The notes: generated from the sequence alone by a model not told the origin. Positions 1-7,676 are shown, numbered from the stretch's first letter. The stretch: DNA of 27,632 bases from JBAVOR01 sp049692255 (GCA_049692255.1 JBAVOR010000028.1:1-27632), one strand, 5' to 3'. Numbers and translations: made by a program.

Positions 1-995
1 ATTATAGAATGTATCCCTATCATGTTTTTGTTTGGGTACAAAGGAAAAATATTGTCGCTTTCAAAAAACGTTTCCGCCAATGGTGTGATCGTTTTGCTAA
101 GTCCCCATAAAGACAGTAGCGCAGAAATCGGTCTTCCATGTAGGCTATAGTTAACTATTCGATTAGCAAGAATCACTGACCCTAAACCGTTTTGCATCAA
201 TTCCTGTTCAGGAATACGCCCGCCTTTGGATGTCAGATCAGTATCCGAATGAAAGTAAACGAGACGTTTAAACTTATCAGGATGGTTGGCAAGATAATCT
301 TTGCGAATGGGACAAGCAAAATAGACCAACAGGTCAGCTGGCGTATTTAATGAATGGGTTGCCGTACTAATAAGATTACCACCGTGGCTGTGAGACATGA
401 GCACGAGTTGATCATGAGCATGATTCTCATTAATATAATTTTTCAATTTGCAGGCAGCGTTACTACGACGAACTTCGTCTAATTCACCTGACCATTGATA
501 TGATTCAAGTGATAATTCTTTTTGATATTTTGAAGCATACCATGCAGCAAAGCGTTTCATATGGCGATAGTTCTGATATTTGCTACTCGTGTCTTTATAG
601 AAAGATTTTGTAGGCGCGCCCCACGTACCATGAACAACAATCATAGTTGCTTTATCATTACTATTTAAGTCTACGTTATGGGGCGTGTAAGTATCTTTAC
701 GACGAATGAAGCCATCAGTAGTTTGCACTACGCCATGATTAAACTCAGTGACCCATTTGCCTGCCTGCACAATATCATCAGCATGGCAACCGCGTGCTTT
801 TTTACGTAGCCATTTTTCGTCTACTGCTTTTTCTCTTCTTTCTCGTTCTTCTTTTACCCGAATACCATCTTTTTCTTCCTTTTTTCTGCGCGCATTTTCT
901 TGGTAGATAGCACGATTGATATCATCAAACGCTTTATTAGAACGTGGAGACACTGGCGAGCGTAAAGAAACTGGAGAAGTTACGCTGCAGGGCTT
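1..995 (-). CDS. alpha/beta-hydrolase (lipase/esterase-like) domain, C-terminus off window, reached by a -1 frame change
   Basis: This minus-strand frame is open from the left edge to a stop at 1023-1025 and has no ATG before 644, so it lacks its own N-terminus. It encodes a recognisable alpha/beta-hydrolase. The oxyanion-type strand VVHGTWGAP lies at 618-638. The nucleophile elbow LMSHSHGGN has its Ser codon at 387-389. A candidate acid lies in HSDTD (Asp at 243-245 or 237-239), and a candidate catalytic His is in SLHG (138-140). The order Ser-Asp-His is the family order. The first elbow residue is Ser rather than the usual Gly. Between the A run and the hydrolase core is a charged, Lys/Glu-rich helical segment. 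The natural N-terminus is the signal-peptide ORF at 980-1363, joined by a -1 shift at the A9 run. The substrate is unknown. It could be an exported lipase or esterase, or a broken gene. Confidence 0.7.
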
Positions 996-1363
996 TTTTT
1001 TTCCGTGTTTGAAGAATCTGCTTCATATTCTTGTCTTAAATTTTCCACCTCTTGCATGAAAGAATTAGCTAGTCGTAATACTGCTTCATATTTTATTATT
1101 TCCTCTTCTTCTTTGTATTTTTCAGTGAATTGTTTGTAATCTTTGATGGTGGGAATATTGGCCTCACTCCAAGAATCATTATTTTTTTTCAGAAATTCTT
1201 CTAGATATTTTTTTGCTTCTTCATCCATTTTCTTCAGATCATAATTCAGAGAATTGTGCTTAGCATAAAATTCCTTACGACTCCCCTTAGGTGCTTCTTC
1301 TTCCATAGCATTTGCTATGGTAAAACCAAATAGAACCGATAGTACAAGTAATTTGTAAGACAT
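980..1363 (-). CDS. secreted coiled-coil protein, N-terminal part of the split hydrolase gene
   Basis: 127 aa in the zero frame. Residues 1-19 (MSYKLLVLSVLFGFTIANA) are a classical Sec signal peptide ending in an AxA-type site. The rest is charged and helical (KYKEEEEIIKYEAVL, MQEVENLRQEYEA), consistent with a coiled coil. AGAGG lies about 7 nt before the ATG, so this start is good. The frame ends 4 codons after an AAAAAAAAA run. Changing frame by -1 at that run continues without a stop into the alpha/beta-hydrolase frame to the window edge. I read it as the export and stalk part of that enzyme. As a stand-alone product it would be a short secreted coiled-coil protein of unknown role. Confidence 0.65.
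   Translation of the reverse strand: MSYKLLVLSVLFGFTIANAMEEEAPKGSRKEFYAKHNSLNYDLKKMDEEAKKYLEEFLKKNNDSWSEANIPTIKDYKQFTEKYKEEEEIIKYEAVLRLANSFMQEVENLRQEYEADSSNTEKKSPAA
994..1002 (-). other. A9 homopolymer: slippage or frameshift site joining two ORFs
   Basis: On the minus strand the mRNA reads GAA AAA AAA AGC in the upstream frame, so A-AAA-AAA is in register as a -1 slippery heptamer. A gain of one A in the transcript would also join the frames. The downstream frame is open for about 330 codons. I see no clear stimulatory hairpin just downstream. Ribosomal slippage, polymerase slippage, a real mutation and a homopolymer miscall are all compatible with the sequence. Confidence 0.6.
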
Positions 1364-1713
1364 AGAGTGCCTCTACGTATAAATGTGAATAATATTACAC
1401 ATAATCTTACACCATATCGTTAATTTATCAATACAGGCATATAATGAATGTTTTTTAAATATTATAATAATTTCAATTCGGCTTAGCCGGATTGCATCAG
1501 CTTGCTAGAGCCGATAGAATTGCCCTAGCGATGGCCTTATCTTTTTTGAGTAACGTATTGCGCACGCGCACATAAAAGAATAGAAAGGAGATTGTAACTC
1601 TTTGCCTGCTCGCGGCATGTGCCTGAAAATTATTGCAACACTTCTAAACAAAGCAGGAGCTGCGCACAATTGCAGATAGTAACACTATGCTGTTATTTTA
1701 CAAAGCATGGCTT
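1364..1713. other. 350-bp gap without a recognised gene
   Basis: I find no convincing ORF here. The right half is less AT-rich than the left. It contains an imperfect inverted repeat around 1507-1554 on the plus strand: CATCAGCTTGCTAGAGC pairs partly with GCCCTAGCGATG, with the core GCTAG/CTAGC. A short CGGCTTAGCCG palindrome lies at 1479-1489. In many bacteria yidC follows rnpA and yidD, but nothing resembling YidC is seen here. The stretch could hold a small structured RNA, the 3' end of the yidD transcript, or the promoter of the 1363 gene. None of these is proven. Confidence 0.35.
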
Positions 1714-1911
1714 TTAAAATAACCCGAAAACGCATTTTCTTAGGCGTTGAATAATAAGCCAAATGGCTTTGCCTAATGGTTCAGTTTTGAGTGTTAGCAA
1801 CGCATATTTGGTACAGGAAACCGTAAAAAAACAGTGCGCTGGCCCGAGTGCGGGACGTATGGCAATGAGTAACGTGCTGAGAAATTGAGCAATAAGACGA
1901 GATATGTTCAT
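1714..1911 (-). CDS. yidD: YidD-like membrane protein insertion efficiency factor, short form
   Basis: 65 aa. YidD is a small membrane-associated protein that aids YidC/Sec-dependent insertion of inner-membrane proteins. The family core is visible: an N-terminal amphipathic helix (RLIAQFLSTLLIAIRPALG) followed by the Cys motif CFFTVSCTKYALLTL and the GKAIWLIIQRLRKC helix. Usual family members continue into a His-Pro-Gly-Gly-x-Asp type tail, which is missing here because the frame stops after KCVFGLF. The ATG overlaps the rnpA stop by 4 bp (ATGA), the usual translational coupling. Position after rpmH and rnpA strongly supports the call despite the divergent sequence. Confidence 0.75.
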   Translation of the reverse strand: MNISRLIAQFLSTLLIAIRPALGPAHCFFTVSCTKYALLTLKTEPLGKAIWLIIQRLRKCVFGLF

Positions 1912-2261
1912 GACCGTTTTGGGGTAAAAGCCTGTTGCACTATTGTTTCAAGGGCATCAAACGAAAATAATGCGGCGCCAGGGCGAACAAAAATAAGAAT
2001 ATCTTTTTCTGCTACGAGGTGACCATGCCGGAGCATAAGCGCCTTTAATCTACGGCGAATTTTGTTGCGCTGTACTGCATTACCCACTGCGCGGGGAATG
2101 ACTATAAGTAAAAAAGGCCGCTCATGTTTGGTCTGAGCAGCCTTAATTTCTATTTCTGCTTGTCTATGCAGAGGACGTGTCGATTTGAGTAATCGAATAA
2201 CATCGATACGCGCAATGTGCGTAGTATGGCGCTGATGGGCTGTTGCCATCGGTGTCACCAT
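1908..2261 (-). CDS. rnpA: ribonuclease P protein component
   Basis: 117 aa, normal length for RnpA, the basic protein that binds RNase P RNA and helps process the 5' end of pre-tRNAs. The family's conserved basic helix is present as GNAVQRNKIRRRLKALMLRH (residues 60-79), holding the RNxxRR signature, preceded by the LLIVIPRAVG strand. The N-terminal region is more divergent than usual. The ATG at 2261 directly follows the rpmH stop. A second ATG at 2249 is possible. Order rpmH-rnpA-yidD on one strand is the classic arrangement near the origin region in many bacteria. Confidence 0.9.
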   Translation of the reverse strand: MVTPMATAHQRHTTHIARIDVIRLLKSTRPLHRQAEIEIKAAQTKHERPFLLIVIPRAVGNAVQRNKIRRRLKALMLRHGHLVAEKDILIFVRPGAALFSFDALETIVQQAFTPKRS

Positions 2262-2414
2262 TTATTGACGCTTGCGGGCACTAACAGCCAAACGCGTTCT
2301 GCCTTTAGAGCGGCGACGTGCCAATATTCTACGGCCGTCTTTAGTAGCCATACGCTTGCGAAAACCGTGTTTTCTGTTTCTTTTTACTCTGCTTGGTTTG
2401 TAGGTAATTGACAT
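2262..2414 (-). CDS. rpmH: 50S ribosomal protein L34
   Basis: 50 aa. The protein reads MSITYKPSRVKRNRKHGFRK at the start and continues through the typical RMATKDGRRILARRRSKGR core to ARKRQ. This is the L34 pattern (TYxPSxxKRxRxHGFRxRM, GRxxLxxRRxKGR). A ribosome-binding site AAAGG lies about 9 nt before the ATG. A promoter-like pair lies 50-80 bp upstream. The stop codon is directly adjacent to the rnpA ATG. Confidence 0.97.
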   Translation of the reverse strand: MSITYKPSRVKRNRKHGFRKRMATKDGRRILARRRSKGRTRLAVSARKRQ

Positions 2415-2464
2415 AGCATTAACCTTTTATGTGTCAGTATATTCATCAAAATCATAGGATTACT

Positions 2465-2493
2465 AGGATAGCAAGGAGCTTTGTTTTTTGCAA
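2465..2493 (-). promoter_or_regulatory. candidate sigma70-type promoter for rpmH-rnpA-yidD
   Basis: On the minus strand TTGCAA (2488-2493) and TATCCT (2465-2470) are separated by 17 bp, each matching 4 of 6 consensus bases. A second -10-like TATACT lies at 2436-2441, closer to rpmH. The assignment rests on sequence and position only. Confidence 0.45.
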
Positions 2494-2504
2494 CTAGGCA
2501 ACCA

Positions 2505-3437
2505 CTATTTCTGCGCTTTTAAGAATCGTTCTGCGTCTAAAGCTGCCATGCACCCCGTTCCTGCGGAGGTAATGGCCTGGCGGTACTCATAGTCAGCCAC
2601 GTCCCCGGCAACAAATACCCCTGGCACAGAGGTTTTAGTGTGATCATGGACGTTAATATACCCGTTTGGTGCGATATCGAGGTGTCCTTTGAAGCTTTGA
2701 CTGTTGGGGCTTAATCCAATGGCAATGAACACTGCGTTAACTGCCAGCTCTTCTGTTTTGCCTGTTTTAGTTCCTTTGATGGAGACCCCGGTTACACCGG
2801 CATCGGTGCCATGAATAGCGGTGACTGTGTGTTCATAGATAACCCGAATATGGGGGTTATCGAGCACCCGTTCCTGCATGGCTGCAGAGGCAGTCAATTT
2901 GTCTAAGATATGCACCAGGGTGATCTGTTTGGTAAAATTGCTCATAAATGAGGCGTTTTCCATAGCAGTATCGCCCCCCCCCACAATTACCACTGGTTTA
3001 TCTTTATAAAATGCGCCATCACAGACGGCGCAGGTAGTTACCCCTTTGCCCCAGAGTTCCTGCTCCCCCGCGCAACCCAATTTTTTGGGTGTTGCCCCGG
3101 TAGCAATAATTACGCTATGCGCTTGGAGTAGTTCATCTTTTGTTGTCCAGAGTTTGAATGGCCGTTGGGAAAAATCAACCGCTTTAATCAACCCGCCTTT
3201 AAACGTTGCCCCTACCGCTTTTGCATGATCGCGCATCTGTTTCATGAGTGTGGGCCCTAAAATACTTACCTGCCCCGGCCAGTTTTCCACAGCGGTAGTT
3301 CCCATCAGCTGGCCACCCGGTTCTGAACCGTCAATAATAAGTGGCTGCAAATTAGCCCGTGCGGCGTAAACGGCAGCGGTTAATCCTGCAGGGCCTGAAC
3401 CGATAATAATCACGTTGTGAATAACAGGGGTGCTCAT
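2505..3437 (-). CDS. trxB: thioredoxin-disulfide reductase
   Basis: 310 aa, the usual length of bacterial low-molecular-weight thioredoxin reductase, which uses NADPH and FAD to reduce thioredoxin in the cytoplasm. Visible motifs in order: FAD-binding GSGPAGLTAAVYAAR (13-27), redox pair CAVC (Cys136 and Cys139), NADPH-binding GGGDTAMENA (153-162), and the C-terminal FAD motif GVFVAGDVADYEYRQA. The start is 7 nt after the tig stop, so the two are probably cotranscribed. The NADPH motif is encoded across a run of nine G (2974-2982), a potentially slippery tract, but the frame is intact. Confidence 0.97.
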   Translation of the reverse strand: MSTPVIHNVIIIGSGPAGLTAAVYAARANLQPLIIDGSEPGGQLMGTTAVENWPGQVSILGPTLMKQMRDHAKAVGATFKGGLIKAVDFSQRPFKLWTTKDELLQAHSVIIATGATPKKLGCAGEQELWGKGVTTCAVCDGAFYKDKPVVIVGGGDTAMENASFMSNFTKQITLVHILDKLTASAAMQERVLDNPHIRVIYEHTVTAIHGTDAGVTGVSIKGTKTGKTEELAVNAVFIAIGLSPNSQSFKGHLDIAPNGYINVHDHTKTSVPGVFVAGDVADYEYRQAITSAGTGCMAALDAERFLKAQK

Positions 3438-3444
3438 GAGTAAT

Positions 3445-4737
3445 TTATTTCCTTGTCAAATGATAAATAAGATAGTTAAGCGCTTTTTCCCGTGCACACA
3501 CTTTTTCAAGCAAGGCGTTTGGTATGGGCAACTCTTGACCATCTATTTTAGTAGTTGGCGGTTGAAAGTAAATAAATTCTTTTGTGCGTGGCCGTTTATA
3601 AAGGTTGAGATATCCTTTTACGTCAGCATCACTTGCGCTAATTCCTTCTCTATGAATTAACTGATCGATAAGTAATGTTTCTTTGACCTGTTTGACTGCT
3701 AAGTTGCGCACAAATTCTTTGAAGTTCCCTTCCAGTTTATAAATCTGATAGTCAGGGTTTTCTTGTAAAGCTTCTAAAATTTCTTGCTGTTTGCGGAGTG
3801 TTAAGTGTGGAGTTATTTCGATTAAATGTTTGGAGATCATCAATTTGAAAGCTTCTTCAATCATGTGCCTGCGCAAAGAAATATCGTTGCGAAAAGAAAA
3901 CACTTCAGTCATCTTTTGATGCACTTCTTTTTGTGTTTTTAACTTAAAGTATCCTTTGAACACATCAAAACACACGTACTGACAAGGCATGCGGTCACGG
4001 ATGGTGAGCGCAAATGCTTGATTGGTATCTAGAATATCGCTCAAATAATGCTGCACGCAAGTGGCATTGGTAATAAATTGATCATCTTTTTTTCTTCCCA
4101 CCAGCAGCTCTTGAAAATGAGCATCCGCTTCTTCAGATCCTATTTTGAGCCATGCCTTTTTTGTGTATTCATGATAGAGCGGTTTTTGGTGAGCGTCGAG
4201 TGCAGTAATATCTAAACGAACCCAGTCACCCGGCACAATAGTGTCACTACTCTTTTTTTCCTTTTCATGTTCTTCATGAATAAAAGTGTCTACCTGGCGA
4301 TCGATATCTTTATAATTTTTACGCTTAGGTGCTTTAAAAAGAAAATTTTTCCACTCGCGAAATTCAATGGGGGTAGTTAGAGAAGTTTCAAAAACAAAGA
4401 GTGCATCATGATGCGATTTTACCTCAACTTTAATAAGACGCGGGTCGCCCGATGTTGCGAGATGTTGTGCATGAATCTGATTGTATAAAAAATTCACCAC
4501 AAAATAGTTAAATAAAAAAGAGGTAACATAATTAATGATATGTGCATGATAATGTTCTTCTACGTATAAGAGAGGAGTTTGCCCCTGGGCGAACCCATAC
4601 GTGTTTATTTGTGTCTGTTGCGTTTGACAGGTAAGGTCATATAAAGCATCGACGTGTGCAGCGCTAACTGTTATATGAATGTAGCAAAAATGGGAAGTCA
4701 CTTTTTCAATAATACACGACAAATCAGCGTTACTCAT
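3445..4737 (-). CDS. tig: trigger factor (divergent), ribosome-associated chaperone
   Basis: 430 aa, near the usual trigger-factor length. The family folds nascent chains at the ribosome exit tunnel. I recognise the N-terminal ribosome-binding domain with GFAQGQTP at 48-55 (family GFRxGxxP), a central FKBP-like PPIase domain beginning VPGDWVRLDITALDAH, and a helical C-terminal domain with VKQVKETLLIDQLIHREGI and a final REKALNYLIYHL helix. The Arg-Lys pair that follows GF in the usual signature is Ala-Gln here, which may weaken L23 binding. A strong AAGGAG precedes the ATG. It begins 19 nt after tRNA-Leu and runs into trxB. Confidence 0.8.
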   Translation of the reverse strand: MSNADLSCIIEKVTSHFCYIHITVSAAHVDALYDLTCQTQQTQINTYGFAQGQTPLLYVEEHYHAHIINYVTSFLFNYFVVNFLYNQIHAQHLATSGDPRLIKVEVKSHHDALFVFETSLTTPIEFREWKNFLFKAPKRKNYKDIDRQVDTFIHEEHEKEKKSSDTIVPGDWVRLDITALDAHQKPLYHEYTKKAWLKIGSEEADAHFQELLVGRKKDDQFITNATCVQHYLSDILDTNQAFALTIRDRMPCQYVCFDVFKGYFKLKTQKEVHQKMTEVFSFRNDISLRRHMIEEAFKLMISKHLIEITPHLTLRKQQEILEALQENPDYQIYKLEGNFKEFVRNLAVKQVKETLLIDQLIHREGISASDADVKGYLNLYKRPRTKEFIYFQPPTTKIDGQELPIPNALLEKVCAREKALNYLIYHLTRK

Positions 4738-4756
4738 ACACTATTCTCCTTTTTTT

Positions 4757-4845
4757 TGGTGCAAGGGGAGGGACTCGAACCCACATTCTCCGTTAGGAGA
4801 GCTGGAACCTAAATCCAGTGCGTCTGCCAATTTCGCCACCCTTGC
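4757..4845 (-). tRNA. tRNA-Leu(UAG) with encoded CCA
   Basis: Full cloverleaf on the minus strand. The acceptor GCAAGGG pairs with CCCTTGC. The D arm contains AATTGGCAGACGC. The anticodon stem CTGGA/TCCAG encloses loop TTTAGGT, giving anticodon UAG (reads CUA). There is a long variable arm (CTCTCCTAACGGAGA region) typical of class II leucine tRNA, a T arm with GGTTCGAGTCC, discriminator A and encoded CCA. Its 3' end is only 19 nt before the tig start codon. Confidence 0.96.
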
Positions 4846-4904
4846 AAATATCCTTCTTGCCGCCTTGAAAAACTCACGCCTCTTTTTATGGGCGTAAGCA
4901 CCTT

Positions 4905-4994
4905 TGGTTGGCCTGCCCTACTACGCTAAAGCTACGAAGGGCATACTTCGCTATTGAATCCTTCTGGCCATGCCATACAAAGCCTTGGCGAAGT
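4905..4994. repeat. palindromic intergenic repeat between two tRNAs
   Basis: The spacer between the tRNAs carries CTACGCTAAAGCTACGAAGG followed by GCATACTTCGC, and near its end GGCGAAGTATG, which is complementary to CATACTTCGC. The words GCCTGCCC, TACGAA and CTTTAG also occur in the repeat at 13386-13497, so the two probably belong to one dispersed family. The arms are imperfect. Confidence 0.5.
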
Positions 4995-4995
4995 A

Positions 4996-5071
4996 TGGTG
5001 GGCCGCATTGGACTCGAACCAATAACCCACAGATTAAGAGTCTGTTGCTCTACCAATTGAGCTAGCGGCCC
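4996..5071 (-). tRNA. tRNA-Lys(CUU) with encoded CCA
   Basis: A 76-nt cloverleaf. The acceptor GGGCCGC pairs with GCGGCCC. The D arm holds GCTCAATTGGTAGAGC. The anticodon stem ACAGA/TCTGT encloses CTCTTAA, giving anticodon CUU (reads AAG). The T arm has GGTTCGAGTCC. Discriminator A and CCA are encoded. It is upstream of tRNA-Leu on the same strand. Confidence 0.96.
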
Positions 5072-5171
5072 CGGTGAATAGTGTGCTGTTTTCTACTTAC
5101 TATGTGTATACAAGAGCAAACACTCAATAATGTATAGCTATTCTAACAAACATCCATAAAAAATGAAGTAG

Positions 5172-5759
5172 TTAGATAGTCATAATTTCTTGTTTCTTCT
5201 TTTCACCTAAATCTTCACACTTTTTAATATATTCATCAGTATTCTTTTGCAAAGAATCATTGAGCCTGCGTGAGTGGTCTTCAGAAATTTGTTTATCTTT
5301 CAATGAATCTTTCACCAGATTATTAAAATCTTTGCGCACATTACGAACGCTAATGCGTGCTTCTTCCAGCTTTTTTGCTAAGATTTTGCCCAGCTCTTCA
5401 CGACGCTGAGTCGACATTTCGGGCAAGTTGATGCGTAAAATGTTACCATCATTGGCTGGAGTAATAGCCAAATCTGATTGCGCAATTGCTTTTTCAATGT
5501 CTATCAATACACCCTTGTCCCATGGCTGAATCATAATGGTGCGCGCTTCTGGGGTAGAAATAGAAGCGAGTTCGCGTATGGTCAATGTGCTGCCGTACGC
5601 ATTAACTTTAATATCTTCAACCAATGCAGGGTGAGCGCGGCCGGTACGAATAGAAAGTAGTTCTCGTTCAAAATGCTTCACGCATTTTTCGAGTTCTTCT
5701 TTCATTTTTTTATCAAACTCTTTTTGATTCGAATCGTTTAAGATTAGCTCAAGAGCCAT
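5172..5759 (-). CDS. frr: ribosome recycling factor
   Basis: 195 aa from the ATG at 5759, a normal length for RRF, which with EF-G splits the post-termination ribosome. The signature IRTGRAHPALVEDIKVNAYG is present, as are the YGSTLTIRELASIS strand and the C-terminal long helices (RVRK-like SVRNVRKDFNN). A longer reading to 5840 would overlap tsf. I choose 5759 because AAAGGAA sits just before it and the protein then begins at the normal place. It lies 19 nt downstream of tsf. Confidence 0.96.
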   Translation of the reverse strand: MALELILNDSNQKEFDKKMKEELEKCVKHFERELLSIRTGRAHPALVEDIKVNAYGSTLTIRELASISTPEARTIMIQPWDKGVLIDIEKAIAQSDLAITPANDGNILRINLPEMSTQRREELGKILAKKLEEARISVRNVRKDFNNLVKDSLKDKQISEDHSRRLNDSLQKNTDEYIKKCEDLGEKKKQEIMTI

Positions 5760-5778
5760 AAGTGGTTCCTTTCTATTA

Positions 5779-6372
5779 TTATAAACCGATTTCGTATCGC
5801 ACAAAGCGACGAATAACAATATTTTCACCAATTTTTGCAATCAGCGCTTTGAGCACGTCATCAACGGTTAGTTGATCGTTTTTAACAAATGGCTGTTGCA
5901 ATAAACAGATATCATTAACAATTTTTTTCAGTTTGCCATCAGCAATCTGTGCAACGATTTTTTCTGGTTTACCCGATTCAGCCAATTGTGCCTGAATAAT
6001 CGTTTTTTCATGTTCTAAGAACTTTTGATCAACATCTTCTGAGCGCAGATATAATGGTTTCATTGCTGCAATATGCAAGCAAATATCTTGTGCAAATTGG
6101 ATGACGCTTTCTGTGCGTGCTACGAAATCTGTTTCACAGTTGATTTCTAACAGTACACCCACTTGTGCGCCGGGGTGAATGTATGCGTGCACTAGGCCTT
6201 CAGCAGTTTTGTTACCGCCGCGCTTTGCCGCAATTGCCGCACCTTTTTTACGCAACTGTTCGACTGCTTTTTCCATATCTCCATTACTTTCTTCGAGTGC
6301 TTTTTTGCAATCGAGCATGCCGCAGCCCGTGCGTTCACGCAATTCTTGAATTTGTTCTTTAGTTATTGCCAT
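5779..6372 (-). CDS. tsf: elongation factor Ts, short form
   Basis: 197 aa. EF-Ts exchanges GDP for GTP on EF-Tu. The N-terminal UBA-like domain (VKELRERTGCGMLDCKKAL-type: IQELRERTGCGMLDCKKAL) and the diagnostic ETDFVAR motif are both present. The length matches the short EF-Ts forms (about 200 aa) rather than the about 280-aa enterobacterial form. AAGGA lies about 10 nt before the ATG. The common neighbours rpsB (upstream) and pyrH (between tsf and frr) are absent. The upstream neighbour is instead a small exported protein. Confidence 0.96.
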   Translation of the reverse strand: MAITKEQIQELRERTGCGMLDCKKALEESNGDMEKAVEQLRKKGAAIAAKRGGNKTAEGLVHAYIHPGAQVGVLLEINCETDFVARTESVIQFAQDICLHIAAMKPLYLRSEDVDQKFLEHEKTIIQAQLAESGKPEKIVAQIADGKLKKIVNDICLLQQPFVKNDQLTVDDVLKALIAKIGENIVIRRFVRYEIGL

Positions 6373-6411
6373 GTGTGTTATTCCTTCAGAGTAGTTTAAT
6401 ATATTTTATGA

Positions 6412-6993
6412 TCACTTTTGTGAAGCAGCTTGTTCTATAGCAGCGCTCAAGTGCTCCTGCGCTTGCTGCATTTTCAGTTGCATGTAGAGAGAAACAATGC
6501 GCGTAGATGCTACATATTCTCCCGTTGTAATATCCATCGATTGCGAACTGGGAACTATGACGTGCAATGCAATGCCACTCTCAAATCCCTGCGCTTGCTT
6601 GCTTTTTTTCTCGAGGGCTTTTATTTCTGGTACATAATCATCTACGTTTGGTTTTTGCAGCTTATCGAGTAATTCGTTGCTGAGCGCCATAAATTCTGTA
6701 TATGCCGATTTATTTTGCATAGATGCAGCAGTAATCATTTTAATGATACAGTCTGCTTGTATCTGTTGTGCTGTAAGTTCTCGAGCTAACTGTTCTCCTT
6801 GTGTATGTAAGGCGCGTATTTGGTCTTCAAGTTCTTGTTCGGTTTTGCCTCCATTACTCTGCTCGTTTAACTCTTGTGCAAGTTTTTCTACCGTAGTGAT
6901 TTTTTTAATTAACTCGCGCGGATCAATTAATGATGCTGATACAGTGGATACACATGCAATGCTTGTTATCAGGATTGCTACTGTTTTATTCAT
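6412..6993 (-). CDS. small exported coiled-coil protein, unknown function
   Basis: 193 aa, no family recognised. Residues 1-20 (MNKTVAILITSIACVSTVSA) look like a Sec signal peptide with an AxA-type site. The rest is mostly helical and charged, with heptad-like stretches (KLAQELNEQSNGGKTEQELE, LHTQGEQLARELTAQQIQ). There is no second membrane segment. A GAGAA lies before the ATG. It sits 24 nt downstream of another small exported protein and 39 nt upstream of tsf, within a one-direction run from argS to frr. Confidence 0.75.
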   Translation of the reverse strand: MNKTVAILITSIACVSTVSASLIDPRELIKKITTVEKLAQELNEQSNGGKTEQELEDQIRALHTQGEQLARELTAQQIQADCIIKMITAASMQNKSAYTEFMALSNELLDKLQKPNVDDYVPEIKALEKKSKQAQGFESGIALHVIVPSSQSMDITTGEYVASTRIVSLYMQLKMQQAQEHLSAAIEQAASQK

Positions 6994-7017
6994 GGTTCAG
7001 TTCTCTTTCGGTATTAT

Positions 7018-7644
7018 TTATTTTTTTGCTAAACATTGATCGATGCGTTTGGTAATTTCTTGTAAATTATTTGCAATTTTTACTTTCTCGCGGAGCGACT
7101 CGTTGTTGTGATATACGTCATTGATGGTGGTAGTGCCTTTATAGAAAGCATATACTGTAGCACAGCACAGAAGTCCAACAGCTACAGGGGCATTAGTGTA
7201 TGCAAGAGTTGCCCATGCAGTGGCAATTAGCCCTTCTTTTTCTAAATCAAGTGGTTGATGGATGCCATTGTAGCATAAATCAGAAACCATTTTTGTTGTT
7301 GATACAGTTAACAAAGTCCCTCCAACTATTTCGCCTGCACCTTCTGCATATTCAGTAACTTTGTGCTCTTTAATTTCTTGTTTTGTTTCAGCTGTTCGTT
7401 GTGCTACATCTAACGCAACAATTAATTGATTTTTAGTATTACCAGCTGTTTGTGCTAGCTTTTGTAAACCTTCAGCGCTTTCTTTGCTCGATAATTCATC
7501 AACATTAATGTTGAGCTTTTTCATGTACTGTGCGTACTCTTCATAGGTGCCTTCCTGGACAATCTTGTTCAGTTTGTCTGGATTAAATGGCAACGCCTGT
7601 TGCGTTGCTATGCAGGCGAATAGCACTGCTACTATATATTTCAT
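7018..7644 (-). CDS. small exported or membrane protein with hydrophobic hairpin, unknown function
   Basis: 208 aa, no family recognised. The N-terminus (MKYIVAVLFACIATQQALPF) is signal-like. The middle is helical and polar, then residues about 120-135 (GGTLLTVSTTKMVSDL) and 160-185 (LIATAWATLAYTNAPVAVGLLCCATVYAFY) form apolar stretches that may be one or two membrane segments. The tail is again charged helix. AAGGA precedes the ATG. It is a member of the argS-frr minus-strand run. Confidence 0.72.
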   Translation of the reverse strand: MKYIVAVLFACIATQQALPFNPDKLNKIVQEGTYEEYAQYMKKLNINVDELSSKESAEGLQKLAQTAGNTKNQLIVALDVAQRTAETKQEIKEHKVTEYAEGAGEIVGGTLLTVSTTKMVSDLCYNGIHQPLDLEKEGLIATAWATLAYTNAPVAVGLLCCATVYAFYKGTTTINDVYHNNESLREKVKIANNLQEITKRIDQCLAKK

Positions 7645-7676
7645 AAATCTTATTCCTTGCGTAATTGAAAGTTAGA

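Noticed and set aside
1479..1489. CGGCTTAGCCG as a terminator
   Set aside because: The loop is only three bases on a 4-bp stem and no T run follows on either strand.
2217..2411. 64-codon plus-strand frame
   Set aside because: Antisense to rpmH, which is unmistakable on the other strand.
6677..7039. 120-codon plus-strand frame rich in Cys and Ile
   Set aside because: Antisense to the signal-peptide gene at 6412, which has better start signals and composition.
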